Positions 17,920-27,036 of a stretch of 64,000 nucleotides of DNA are shown in pieces. A program made the translations under genes and the position numbers. The stretch comes from Edaphobacter flagellatus (GTDB taxonomy: Bacteria; Acidobacteriota; Terriglobia; Terriglobales; Acidobacteriaceae), in NCBI RefSeq assembly GCF_025264665.1, contig NZ_CP073697.1:4135501-4199500 (forward strand), read 5' to 3'. Below the pieces are notes generated by a model. It searched no databases. It saw only the letters and a program-made list of their open reading frames with translations, and was not told where the DNA came from. Position 1 is the first letter of the stretch, and each line of letters starts with the position of its first letter.

Positions 17920-18522
17920 ATGAGCTACGCAATTGTTGGATTCGGCAAGATAGGTCAGGCCCTCGCCCACGCGTTCGCCCGTAAAAACATCAACGTGACC
18001 GTCGCGAGTCGTAGGCGACCCGAAGAGCTGGCCCCGCAGGCTCGGGCGATCGGTCCCACTGTCGTTGCTGGGTCGCTGCAGGAGGCACTCAAGGCCGACA
18101 CCATCTTTCTGGCAGTCCCGTTCGGCGAACATCGGAGTGTTGCGCAGGTGCTGCCGAGCTGGAATGGTAAAACGATCATCGACGCGATGAACTCGTCTCC
18201 TATCCCGCCTGAGGAACTCGACGGTCTTCCGTCGTCCGCCTTCTTGGCGAAGTCATTTACTGCTGCCAAGCTGGTAAAGGGCTTCAACCACCTGGGCGCG
18301 GCCAAGCTGGCTACCGACCCGATCGTAGAAGGTGGCCATCGCGTCGTCTTTCTTTCGAGCGACGACGAAGACGCAGTCGCTCCCGTGGCAGACCTGGCCA
18401 AACAACTCGGGTTCGCACCCGTCAATCTGGGAAAGCTGAACGAGGGTGGATGGCTGGTGCACGCACGCGGGCGCTCTTGGGGCCATCTCATATTCCAGGA
18501 TGTGTTTAAGAAGCAGCAATAA
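17920..18522 (+). CDS. NADPH-dependent F420 reductase-like protein
   Basis: About 200 residues with an N-terminal Rossmann motif (YAIVGFGKIGQALAHAF) and arginines after the second strand (VASRRRPEEL) that suggest NADP binding. The conserved IIDAMNS segment and the C-terminal helices match the F420-reductase/NAD-binding (YqfC/Npd) family. ATG 17920 has GGAG 6-9 bases upstream. Genes of this type often sit beside SDRs and are regulated with them. Whether it uses F420 is unknown. Confidence 0.85.
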   Translation: MSYAIVGFGKIGQALAHAFARKNINVTVASRRRPEELAPQARAIGPTVVAGSLQEALKADTIFLAVPFGEHRSVAQVLPSWNGKTIIDAMNSSPIPPEELDGLPSSAFLAKSFTAAKLVKGFNHLGAAKLATDPIVEGGHRVVFLSSDDEDAVAPVADLAKQLGFAPVNLGKLNEGGWLVHARGRSWGHLIFQDVFKKQQ

Positions 18523-18715
18523 TTGGTTTGTAGCCGTGTAATTCAGGCCGAGAAGGATGGGACCGAAACGTTCCATGCAATCGGACGCACTTGACAAGAA
18601 AAGGAAAGATGCGAGGTTCTCATTGGGAACGTTCGGTGTATTATAAGCCCTTCAACCATTCGGATTTGCGTAGATACTGCGTTAGGGAGAAGCGGAACCA
18701 AGAAACGGCGGTGAT

Positions 18716-19058
18716 CTACCAATAGACGGCGGCCACAACTTGCGGCGCATAATCCACCGATAGTGCGTGATGGAATCGGATCACGAGTTGCAAATTTTTC
18801 TGTGGCCAATCATTTGGCGCTTCTTTGAGAAGATTGTTGAGCGATTCAGATGATAACAGTGCAACTCCACTAGCTCCTTTAAGGAGTCTTCATTCCCTCG
18901 ATAAAACGCTTCGACGATGTGACGTAAAAATGCCTGAGAGCATTGGCTTCTCCAAACTCCTCGCTGGACAGAATTGCCTCAATTTCTTCGAGTACGTCAG
19001 TTGGAACGAGCGTTTCCTCTGAATAAACTTTAGGTAGATTCCGTACTACAGTCGACAT
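18716..19058 (-). pseudogene. frameshifted remnant of an acidobacterial regulator-like gene
   Basis: From ATG 19058 a 59-residue frame reads MSTVVRNLPKVYSE...LEEIEAILSSEEFGEA and stops at TAA 18879-18881. One added T in the T5 run at about 18926-18930 restores the continuation FLRHIVEAFYRGNEDSLKEL, which resembles the winged-helix-type domain found at the start of many acidobacterial regulators. A third frame then reads LLKEAPNDWPQKNLQLVIRF...PQVVAAVYW before TAG 18716-18718, which looks like a conserved protein C terminus. Three frames holding consecutive protein-like pieces, with the middle missing, indicate a decayed gene. The family match is from memory. Confidence 0.6.
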
Positions 19059-19709
19059 GCCAACCTCTGGCTGCTTTTACCCATTACCGTAATAAAACTA
19101 GCATTCTCCGAAACCGGCTAAGTTTGCGGCCAGCAGAGTCAAGGAGAAGCTGCCTGATGAGCTTATTCCTACATTATGAAAACTGTCGCTACCGGAATTC
19201 ATGAGCAAGAGACGAAATGAGCGGAATGCCTTTGATGAAAATTCGGTGACAAGCCGACGTTAGAGGTGTTCCCAATACGGTATTTGACCGTGCGAGTATT
19301 GGCTCTAGTACATCTTTTCTACTAGTCCGTCCACTTCTTTGGGCAATGCTGCCACTCTGCTGCAGTATCCCGCCATTCAGGTTACAGGCTGCAATAAGAT
19401 ATCGGCCACCTTTGCCTATCTGTTCACCCCTAGCCACACCGCACAGTTCCAGTGGACAGAGAGTAATCAGCGCTCTCGGTTTACGGTTTTTGTGTCACGA
19501 GATCCTCGGCTCATCCAATTGACCAGTAGAGCGATCTTTGAGAAGGGCTGGCATCGCTCATTCTTTCGACATTCATACCTGGAACATTCCAAGTGTCTTA
19601 GAAGTTCGCTCATAACTCAAAAGAAGAACACACGACCAATACGGGACCGCCGAAGTGGCGAAACGCCTTCCGTTCAAATGTTGATTTGAAGTCGCGCCAG
19701 AAACGCTGT
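19059..19709. other. intergenic region without a convincing gene
   Basis: About 650 bases with short frames of low protein-like character on both strands and lower GC content than the neighbours. I see no tRNA, promoter pair or repeat that I can defend. It adjoins the pseudogene and is probably decayed coding DNA. Confidence 0.5.
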
Positions 19710-20183
19710 CTAGCCACTAATAATGTCTATGATCGAACCCCCTTCTAGCTGAGGAGAGAGGGTTTTACCTAGAGGGCGTTCCATGTAGCGTTCGGGCTGC
19801 AGAAGGGGAGCGAAGCCAAGGGGCTTGTAGAATGTTTGGGCATCGTGGGTAAGCAGCGATATTCGACGCAGACCTTGCAACTCGGGGTGTTCAAGAACGC
19901 ATTGGATTAGCCATGAGCCGAGTCCCTGTCCTCGAAACTCCTCGAGGATGTAAACGTCGCAAAGATAGGCGTACGTAGTGTAATCGGTAATCACTCGAGC
20001 AAGCCCAATCTGGACGTGATTCTCTAACAAGCTGAAGCACAGGGAGTGGCGCAGGGCTTTTTTTAGTTTGCTCAGGGGAAGGCCGTAGGACCAGGGAGCA
20101 TTGTTGAGAAAGCTTTGAATTGCAGTAAGGTCCAATGCATTTTGGTCGGTAAGGATGTGAAAAGTCCCTCGGCTCCATTGCAT
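19710..20183 (-). CDS. GNAT-family N-acetyltransferase
   Basis: About 157 residues. The acetyl-CoA-binding motif A is clear (CDVYILEEFRGQGLGSWL, with R-G-Q-G-L-G), and motif B around FYKPLGFAPL matches small-molecule or protein N-acetyltransferases. ATG 20183 is taken as the start; an in-frame ATG at 20297 would overlap the upstream EamA gene and adds a poorly conserved N terminus. No strong ribosome-binding site is visible, so the start is uncertain. Confidence 0.85.
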   Translation of the reverse strand: MQWSRGTFHILTDQNALDLTAIQSFLNNAPWSYGLPLSKLKKALRHSLCFSLLENHVQIGLARVITDYTTYAYLCDVYILEEFRGQGLGSWLIQCVLEHPELQGLRRISLLTHDAQTFYKPLGFAPLLQPERYMERPLGKTLSPQLEGGSIIDIISG

Positions 20184-20286
20184 AGCTTCTCGCACGGTGA
20201 TCAACCCAGCTCCTTCCAATTGCGAGTTGATTCTAGCGTCGCGCCATGATTGCTGTGTGAAAAAATCACAGAATGTGAGGCTGCAC

Positions 20287-21216
20287 CTAGACCGCATAGT
20301 CGTTGCGGAGGACGACGCACATTCCGAGGAGGACTACTCCGAAACCAAGGAAGGCTTGTGAGGAGATTCGCTCTCCGAGCATGACCACAGCTAAAAAGAC
20401 GCCAAAGATGGGGACCAGATAGAGAGAGGCGGAAGCCACGACAATATTGACGTAGCGAAGGGCATGAAGGAATAACAGCATGGAGATGCCGTACATAAAG
20501 ATGGCCAGAAAGGTAAAAGCAGCCCATTGACGAGGCATGAGAGTGCTGAAGTCGTGGAGACAGTGGGGATCGAGCGTGATAAGCAGAGGGATGCTGAAGA
20601 TGGCTGCGGCGAGGTAGCTGAAGAAGAGGATGTCTACCTCGGAGAAATCGGTGAGGAGGCGTTTGGAATAAACGTTATAGAAGGCCGACCCCAGACAGCC
20701 GCAGGTAATGAGAAGGTTGCCGGTAAGGCCTCGTACGAGGCTGATACCGGTGGTGGACCAGTGCATGGGGGAGAGAAGGACGACGCCGGAGAGACCGAGG
20801 AGGAGCGCACCGATGCGTAGGAGAGTCAATCGCTCGCGCAGGAAAAGAGAGGCAAAGAGAACGCTCAAGATGGGGATGAGGAGGTTGAGGATCGCTCCGT
20901 TAGCTGCAAGTGAACGCGAGATTCCAAGCGTCATTCCAGCCTGAGCGACGAGTTGGCCTCCCACTCCGGTGATAAGGAACTGATTGCGATGACGCCACGC
21001 GGCACTGAGTTTGCCGCGATGGCTTTGACGTCTTATCAGGACGAAGGGGACGAGGAGAAGCGTGACGAGATAGAGCGGGAGAAGAGCAATCGCGATGGGA
21101 GTCATCTCGCCGTTGAGTATTTTGATCGCCACTCCCTGTCCCGCCCAAAGCAGATTGGCAAGGATGAGAAGAGCGACGGCGCGGATCGACTGAAGACGCG
21201 AATTGGCTCCCTGCAT
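20287..21216 (-). CDS. EamA/DMT-family transporter
   Basis: About 309 residues with ten predicted helices in two EamA repeats. Repeat 1 opens with LLILANLLWAGQGVAIKIL and repeat 2 with LITCGCLGSAFYNVYSKRLL. Members export amino acids, sugars or metabolites. ATG 21216 lies one base after the stop of the GHMP kinase gene (TGACATG), so the two are translationally coupled; the longer start at 21309 would overlap the kinase by about 90 bases and is rejected. Confidence 0.88.
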   Translation of the reverse strand: MQGANSRLQSIRAVALLILANLLWAGQGVAIKILNGEMTPIAIALLPLYLVTLLLVPFVLIRRQSHRGKLSAAWRHRNQFLITGVGGQLVAQAGMTLGISRSLAANGAILNLLIPILSVLFASLFLRERLTLLRIGALLLGLSGVVLLSPMHWSTTGISLVRGLTGNLLITCGCLGSAFYNVYSKRLLTDFSEVDILFFSYLAAAIFSIPLLITLDPHCLHDFSTLMPRQWAAFTFLAIFMYGISMLLFLHALRYVNIVVASASLYLVPIFGVFLAVVMLGERISSQAFLGFGVVLLGMCVVLRNDYAV

Positions 21217-21217
21217 G

Positions 21218-22621
21218 TCAGCTTGCCTGTACGACGGATCGATGGAGGTTCGTGGGGCAAAATATATCTGCTCCGGCGGAGCTGCCTTCAAAGACGTGTG
21301 GTGTCGCACCGTGGCGGCGAGTAAACTCCCCGACGATTGATCTCAGGGCATAGGCGCCGTCTGGAGTGCCAAAGACTGCGACGGTTCCACCGGCTCCTCC
21401 CCCAGTCATCTTGGCTCCATGAAGTCCGCTGCCAGGGCCGCCCTGACGGACCATCTCGACAAGCTCGTCACAACGATCAGAGCCAAGCCCGCACTCCCGA
21501 TAGGCATGATGGGACTGGTAGAGGAGCTCGCCGAGCCGGGGTAGTTCTGTTGGGCGTTCTCGAATGATAGAGGCGAACTGACGAATGCGCTCGTTTTCTT
21601 CGATGGCATATCTCGCAGCGGCTCGGACTGGGTAGTCGAGATTTTCTTTGACGGTAGTGAAAGGGTCAGCGTGATGGGTGTGGGCCTGGAGGAAGGCCGC
21701 TCCGGAGAGTGTTTCGGGAAGATATGCGGCGTATTCCGCGCGGAAGATAGAGGGCTCGATATTGGAAAGGTATCCGTTCCAGAGAGAGTCTTTCCAGCGG
21801 GGTATACCACTGGAGGTATCGAGAGCAAACGGGAGTTTGAGCTGATCGCAGAGCAAGGTGTATGCGATGAAGGCTGCGGCACGGGCCCGCTCGTATTCGG
21901 TGCCGATGGTTGAGCGGGGCGCCATCGAGTCGACCCCCCAGATACGAACTCCTGGCGGCAGGGGGAGGGGAGGATAGATCTGGAGCGGCTGGCAGAGGAT
22001 AGGGAGCAAGGTATCCTGCTGGCCAAACACAATGGCTGCCTGATCCATAATTCCGCAGGCAGCTTGAGCGATCTCGTTTTCGACCCATTGGCCGGCCACG
22101 GCTAATTCGGCTCCTGTGAGAGGTGTTCCGCAGGCGATGGAGGCGGCCTTGAGGACGGCGATTTCGAGTGCTGCGGAGGAGCTGACACCTTTGTTGGGAG
22201 GGAGGTTGGAGTGAATAAAGATATCCGCTCCATGATGGGTGAATCCAAGCCCTCTTTGCTGGAGGAGATGAAGTCCGCCGACCACGTAAGCAGTCCATCG
22301 CGTGGCTTCGGAGCGATGACAAAGTTCACGGAGAGAGCTGGCGTGGTTGAGATCGTCGGGGCTTAACTCAAACTCCGGCTGCCAGCCGAACAGGGCTGCC
22401 TGGGGGTTATGGAGGCGGATGCGATGGTCCTGCCGGAGTTGGACTGCGACCCAGGTAGCCTCACGGATAGTGCTTTGAAGAACGAAGCCACCGGTATAGT
22501 CGACATTGCCTCCCATGAGATCGAGGCGCCCAGGGGCCCGCGCGACGATCAACTTGCGCGCGCAATCAAAGAAAGTCTGCTCGGCCAGATGGTCGGCGAA
22601 CTCGAGCTCGTTTGGAGTCAT
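21218..22621 (-). CDS. GHMP sugar kinase, L-arabinokinase/galactokinase-like
   Basis: A 467-residue sugar-1-kinase of the GHMP superfamily. The sugar-binding motif near residues 29-47 reads ARAPGRLDLMGGNVDYTGG, which resembles plant L-arabinokinase (GRLDVMGG-ADYSG) more than classical galactokinase (GRVNLIGEHTDYNGG). The phosphate loop GVSSSAALE (about 145-153), CGIMDQ (about 189-194) and the third motif GAKMTGGGAGG are intact. ATG 22621 is preceded in frame by TTG 22627; ATG is preferred. It lies between a DeoR regulator and a transporter, fitting a sugar-use locus. The exact sugar is uncertain. Confidence 0.85.
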   Translation of the reverse strand: MTPNELEFADHLAEQTFFDCARKLIVARAPGRLDLMGGNVDYTGGFVLQSTIREATWVAVQLRQDHRIRLHNPQAALFGWQPEFELSPDDLNHASSLRELCHRSEATRWTAYVVGGLHLLQQRGLGFTHHGADIFIHSNLPPNKGVSSSAALEIAVLKAASIACGTPLTGAELAVAGQWVENEIAQAACGIMDQAAIVFGQQDTLLPILCQPLQIYPPLPLPPGVRIWGVDSMAPRSTIGTEYERARAAAFIAYTLLCDQLKLPFALDTSSGIPRWKDSLWNGYLSNIEPSIFRAEYAAYLPETLSGAAFLQAHTHHADPFTTVKENLDYPVRAAARYAIEENERIRQFASIIRERPTELPRLGELLYQSHHAYRECGLGSDRCDELVEMVRQGGPGSGLHGAKMTGGGAGGTVAVFGTPDGAYALRSIVGEFTRRHGATPHVFEGSSAGADIFCPTNLHRSVVQAS

Positions 22622-22684
22622 GGGCAAGGAAAGATGGTGGTTTGCCGATAACTCTACATACCGGATTGAAAGAGAAGATGAATT

Positions 22685-23452
22685 TCAGGGGGCATTAACG
22701 ATCTGGACGGTGGTTTTCTGGCGGAGCCTGGTGAGATCGTCAGGTTTGATGCCGTTATCGGTGAGGATGAGGTCACACTCTTCGATGCCGCAGAGGCGAT
22801 AGGTGGCCTCGATACCAATTTTGCTGCTGTCGACTACGAGGACACGTTGTTTGCCGGAGTGCAGGAGCTCGCGCTGAGCGTCGGGATCGTGGACCATGAC
22901 ACCACGGGTAAGAGAGACAGCGGCGGCTCCGAAGATGACATGATCGGCACAGATGGAGGAGAGATATTCTCCGACGGCGTGGCCGACTAGGTCATGACTG
23001 CTGGCGCGATAGACCCCGCCGGTCAACTCGACGCGAACCGAGTCGGCGGAGGCGAGCTCTTCAAGCGCGGCGAGAGAGAAGGTGAAGACTGTGATGTTCT
23101 GGCGGGCGCGCAACTGGCGGGCGACGTAGAGGGTTGTGGTGCCGGAGTCGAGTACGACGGATTCTCCATCGCGAACAAGAGCAGCCGCGGCTTCTCCAAT
23201 GTTGCTTTTGGTGGGAGACATCTTCTGGAGGCGTTCTACAAATGTGCGCTCCATGCCGCGCCAGCGTTCGATGCGAACGCCTCCTGGGATACGGATCACC
23301 TGTCCGGTTTCGGCTAATTTCTGGATGTCACGCCGGATCGTCATCTCGGATACGGCGAATTTTTCAGCGATCTCCCCGATGGAGGCAGTCGTGTGCTCCT
23401 TGAGGAGTTGCAGGATCTCATTTATTCGAGAGTGCTCGGTTGTATCGGGCAT
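22685..23452 (-). CDS. DeoR-family transcriptional regulator
   Basis: A 255-residue sugar-phosphate-sensing repressor. The N-terminal helix-turn-helix ASIGEIAEKFAVSEMTIRRD is followed by the DeoR signature GGVRIERW, then an isomerase-like sensor domain with DSGTTTLYVARQL, ELTGGVYR and VVDSSKIG. It lies 63 bases before the GHMP kinase gene (same strand) and is divergent from the TonB receptor gene, so it may control both sides. The 238-base region 23453-23690 is AT-rich with several short inverted repeats (for example AAATAGTTATTT near 23529), but I cannot name an operator. Confidence 0.92.
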   Translation of the reverse strand: MPDTTEHSRINEILQLLKEHTTASIGEIAEKFAVSEMTIRRDIQKLAETGQVIRIPGGVRIERWRGMERTFVERLQKMSPTKSNIGEAAAALVRDGESVVLDSGTTTLYVARQLRARQNITVFTFSLAALEELASADSVRVELTGGVYRASSHDLVGHAVGEYLSSICADHVIFGAAAVSLTRGVMVHDPDAQRELLHSGKQRVLVVDSSKIGIEATYRLCGIEECDLILTDNGIKPDDLTRLRQKTTVQIVNAP

Positions 23453-23690
23453 GAAAGTGATCTTTAACGTTACGAAATAACATCGGCTACTTCAGGGAAA
23501 TATTAGCAAAACATTTGTTTTCCTCGCTAAATAGTTATTTATCTATGGAGTGTGGTCGTTAGAAGTCCAAGTCATCACTCTTATTTGTTAAAAATGAACT
23601 ATTTGGCGTGATATTTTTGTTCCTTATTAACATTGCTTAGCTATGGTGAATTTCGTGGCTCATTTATGAGGTTCGATTCGGAGTTCATCC

Positions 23691-26600
23691 ATGTGTAAAA
23701 AGATTTACCCCCTTTTCTCTCTGATCCTGATTTTGTTGCTTGCAACAACCACACAAGGTTTTGCGCAAACTTACAGCGGCTCGATTCGCGGGCGTGTTAC
23801 CGACACGACAGGAGGCGCCGTGGTCGGAGCCGACGTTATGGCCAGCAGCCTCACTACGAACTCTGTGGAGAGAACGAAGACGAACCAGTCCGGTGATTAC
23901 ACACTTTCTTTCCTAAACGAAGGAAGGTACAGGATCGAAGTATCCTTTGCCGGTTTCAAATCGCACATGGAAGACAACATCAAGCTGGACCTGAATCAGC
24001 ATGCGACGATCGACATCGTGCTCCAGACCGGGGCGATCTCTGAGTTGATAAGCGTCAATTCAGAATCGTCTCAGTTGAACGAGGTTTCGTCCGAGATTGG
24101 GGACGTGATCGATAAGGAAAGACTCTCCGAGCTTCCAGTGCAGACCGGATCGAATGGGCGCTCGCCATTGCTATTAGCGAAGCTCTCGCCGGGTGTAAGT
24201 TCGACCAGCAGCAACAACAGCAATATTAATGCTTTCAGCCTGGGCGGAGGGCGAGCTGTCACAAACGAGATTCTCGTAGATGGCCTGCCTACGACCAATC
24301 CTTCGGACGAGACCTATACTTTGACGCCTGCCCCAGAGGCGTTGAGTGAGATGAAGGTGATTACCACACCCTTTTCGGCGCAGTATGGGCACACAGGCGG
24401 GGGGGTGCTGCTGCTTACGACAAATGCAGGAACCTCGCAGATGCATGGTTCCATCTTCAATTTCAACCGTAACCGCGTGTTGAATGGGCGTAACTACTTT
24501 GTTCCGACACAGAGCACGGTGAAATATATTCTCAATGATCCGGGCGGCACGTTTGGTGCACCGATTTCATTACCGTGGGAGCGGAACAATCCAAGGACAT
24601 TCTTCTTTGGCGCTTACAATATTACGTTGCTCTCGCAGGGCAATACATATAGCACTCTGGTTCCTACCGACGCGCAGAAGACTGGAAACTTCTCTTCGTC
24701 ACTGAACACGGCGGTGAGCTATGGAACGAATCCTTGCGACGGCAGCCAAATCTACCAGGGGCAAATCTTCGATCCCTCTACGGCAACGACGATCGGCAAA
24801 GTAACCTGCCGCAAGGCGTTTCCCGGAAACATCATTCCCGCCAGCAGTATTGACAAAGTGGGAACGAAGATGATGGGCTACTTTCCCTCGCCGAATGGAT
24901 CGTTCGCGAGCGGCAATAACTACCAGGTGTATCCCAGCAAGTTTCACTCAACCGGACAGTGGATTGCGCGTATCGATCACAACTTCAGTGATCGCGATAA
25001 AGGATTCTTTCGCGTGGGAGGCTTTCACCCTGCGGGAAACGCGCCACAGAATATTCCAAATGCAGCGAACAATACGACTGCCGGTGGATGGGTGGATACG
25101 CAGGCGGTCGTAACCGAGACGCATGTGTTCGCTTCAAATCTTTTCAATGACTTCCGGGTGGGCTTCGTGCAGGAACATAACTTCAGCAATGAAGGAGACG
25201 GATCGGGCACGGAGCTGGGATTGCAGGGCGTTCCGCTTACATATTTTCCGGTGATTACAACAACGAACTACGCGAACCTTGGATCATCCGCTCTCTCCCG
25301 TGATCGTGACCGGAGCTGGATCTTCTCGGATGCATTGAATTGGCAGCTCGGCAAGCATGCGCTGACGATCGGTGGCGAGTATCGCAGACAGATGTACAAC
25401 ACCTATAGCCCGGGAAAGACGGCTGGTAACTATGCTTTCAGCCCGACGTTCTCTGGCTATCCGGGGAACGCAAACACAGGTACTGCACTGGCCGATATGC
25501 TTCTTGGTTTTCCTGCAACGACACAGATCAACGTTGCTGACTATACCTATCATCTGAATATCAATAGTGCGTCGCTCTACTACCAGGACGACTGGAAGCT
25601 GCGTTCCAATCTGACGGTGAATCTTGGGTTGCGCTGGGAGTATGACGGCCCCTACTCCGAGGCAAACAACCAGTTTTACAGCTTCAGCCCTAACTTGATC
25701 GATCCGACGACGGCGGTTCGGGGAGCTACGCAGTTTGCCGGTTACAACGGAGCTCCAAAGCACTTTACACCAAATATCTACTACAACTTTCTTCCCCGAA
25801 TTGGCTTTTCGTGGAAGGCGTTGCCCAAGACGGTTGTCCGTGGTGGATATGGGATCTATCGGCTTCCGAGTATTGGTTTTTCCGGTAGCGGTTTGATTAC
25901 GAAGTATGGGATCAGTACGACCTTCTCCAGCAACAACAGCGGTATTACGCCGTTCTATCAGCTACAGAACGGAGTGCCGGCTTACTATTACAACGTTGAT
26001 GCGCAGGGGAACCCAAGTATTCCTACGAGTCTTACGAACCCGACGCAAACCGTGACTCAGCTCGAGCTCAGGAGCCGTACGCCGTATGACCAGAACTTTC
26101 AGATCGGAATTCAGCAGGAGTTCGGGCATGGATGGTTCACTGAAATAAATTATCAATCAGCACTGGGGCGGAAGCTTCCAGCGAACTTCAATCTGAATCA
26201 GTTATTGCCGAGCCAGTTTTCTACGTCGGCGCTCCAGTCGAGCCGCCCTTATCCTCAGTACAAGGGAGTAAGCGGTTTGCTGAACGGGGCGGGATCAAAC
26301 TATCAGGCATTACAGACCAAGCTGGTGCATCGGTATAACAATGGCCTGGTTGTAGAGGTTGCATATACCTTCAGCAAGACAATGGATGATGTCGATGCGC
26401 CTTCACGGTCCAATGGCGCCAGTACGCAGAATGTCTATAACCTCCGTGGAGAATATGGAATCGCCGGCTCTGATGTTCCGCAGCGAGCCGTGGGCAGCTA
26501 CTACTGGATTCTTCCTGTTGGGCGAGGAGGAAGATTTCTCAACAATGTCCCGATTCTTAAGGATGTAATTGGAGGATGGTCTACTTCAGGGATCGTGGAG

Positions 26601-27011
26601 TTTCAAGTCGGGTTGCCAGTGACGGTGACGCAGTCTGCGAATGCCCTGGGCGGCTTCACAGATGTTCAGCGCCCCACCATGAGGGGTAATCCGACGCTGG
26701 ATCGGGGGCAGAGAACGATCGCGAAGTGGTTCAATACAGCGGCGTTCGTCAACTCCGGCGCTCTGCAGTTGGGTAATGCTCCACGGTTTCCGTTCCATGG
26801 ACCCGGACTCGAAAATTGGGACCAGGCTGTGATGCGAACCTTTCCGGTGTATGAACGCGTGAGTCTCCAATTTCGCGCGGAGTTCTTCAATTCGCTGAAT
26901 CATACGAACCTCAGCGCTCCGAATAGTCAGCTTGGAAATAAGAATTTCGGCGTGGTTACTGGTGCACTGGATCCACGCATCACAGAGTTCGCCGCCAAGC
27001 TGCAGTTCTAG
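23691..27011 (+). CDS. TonB-dependent receptor with carboxypeptidase-regulatory-like N domain
   Basis: A 1106-residue outer-membrane protein. The signal peptide covers residues 1-25, a CarboxypepD_reg domain follows (GSIRGRVTDTTGGAVVGADV...GRYRIEVSFAGF), then a plug domain near residues 130-260 (LVDGLPTTNPSD...TPFSAQYGHTGGG), then a long beta-barrel with alternating aromatic strands. The C terminus ends EFAAKLQF, with the terminal Phe typical of outer-membrane barrels. This Oar-like subtype is abundant in Acidobacteria. It is followed after 25 bases by a glycerophosphodiesterase gene, so uptake of a phosphodiester or glycan-linked substrate is plausible but inferred. Confidence 0.93.
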   Translation: MCKKIYPLFSLILILLLATTTQGFAQTYSGSIRGRVTDTTGGAVVGADVMASSLTTNSVERTKTNQSGDYTLSFLNEGRYRIEVSFAGFKSHMEDNIKLDLNQHATIDIVLQTGAISELISVNSESSQLNEVSSEIGDVIDKERLSELPVQTGSNGRSPLLLAKLSPGVSSTSSNNSNINAFSLGGGRAVTNEILVDGLPTTNPSDETYTLTPAPEALSEMKVITTPFSAQYGHTGGGVLLLTTNAGTSQMHGSIFNFNRNRVLNGRNYFVPTQSTVKYILNDPGGTFGAPISLPWERNNPRTFFFGAYNITLLSQGNTYSTLVPTDAQKTGNFSSSLNTAVSYGTNPCDGSQIYQGQIFDPSTATTIGKVTCRKAFPGNIIPASSIDKVGTKMMGYFPSPNGSFASGNNYQVYPSKFHSTGQWIARIDHNFSDRDKGFFRVGGFHPAGNAPQNIPNAANNTTAGGWVDTQAVVTETHVFASNLFNDFRVGFVQEHNFSNEGDGSGTELGLQGVPLTYFPVITTTNYANLGSSALSRDRDRSWIFSDALNWQLGKHALTIGGEYRRQMYNTYSPGKTAGNYAFSPTFSGYPGNANTGTALADMLLGFPATTQINVADYTYHLNINSASLYYQDDWKLRSNLTVNLGLRWEYDGPYSEANNQFYSFSPNLIDPTTAVRGATQFAGYNGAPKHFTPNIYYNFLPRIGFSWKALPKTVVRGGYGIYRLPSIGFSGSGLITKYGISTTFSSNNSGITPFYQLQNGVPAYYYNVDAQGNPSIPTSLTNPTQTVTQLELRSRTPYDQNFQIGIQQEFGHGWFTEINYQSALGRKLPANFNLNQLLPSQFSTSALQSSRPYPQYKGVSGLLNGAGSNYQALQTKLVHRYNNGLVVEVAYTFSKTMDDVDAPSRSNGASTQNVYNLRGEYGIAGSDVPQRAVGSYYWILPVGRGGRFLNNVPILKDVIGGWSTSGIVEFQVGLPVTVTQSANALGGFTDVQRPTMRGNPTLDRGQRTIAKWFNTAAFVNSGALQLGNAPRFPFHGPGLENWDQAVMRTFPVYERVSLQFRAEFFNSLNHTNLSAPNSQLGNKNFGVVTGALDPRITEFAAKLQF

Positions 27012-27036
27012 CAAACAAGATAAGGAATGGAAGAGT

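Noticed and set aside
19339..19689. 116-residue plus-strand ORF in the decayed region
   Set aside because: No ribosome-binding site, no domain-like pattern and unusual composition.
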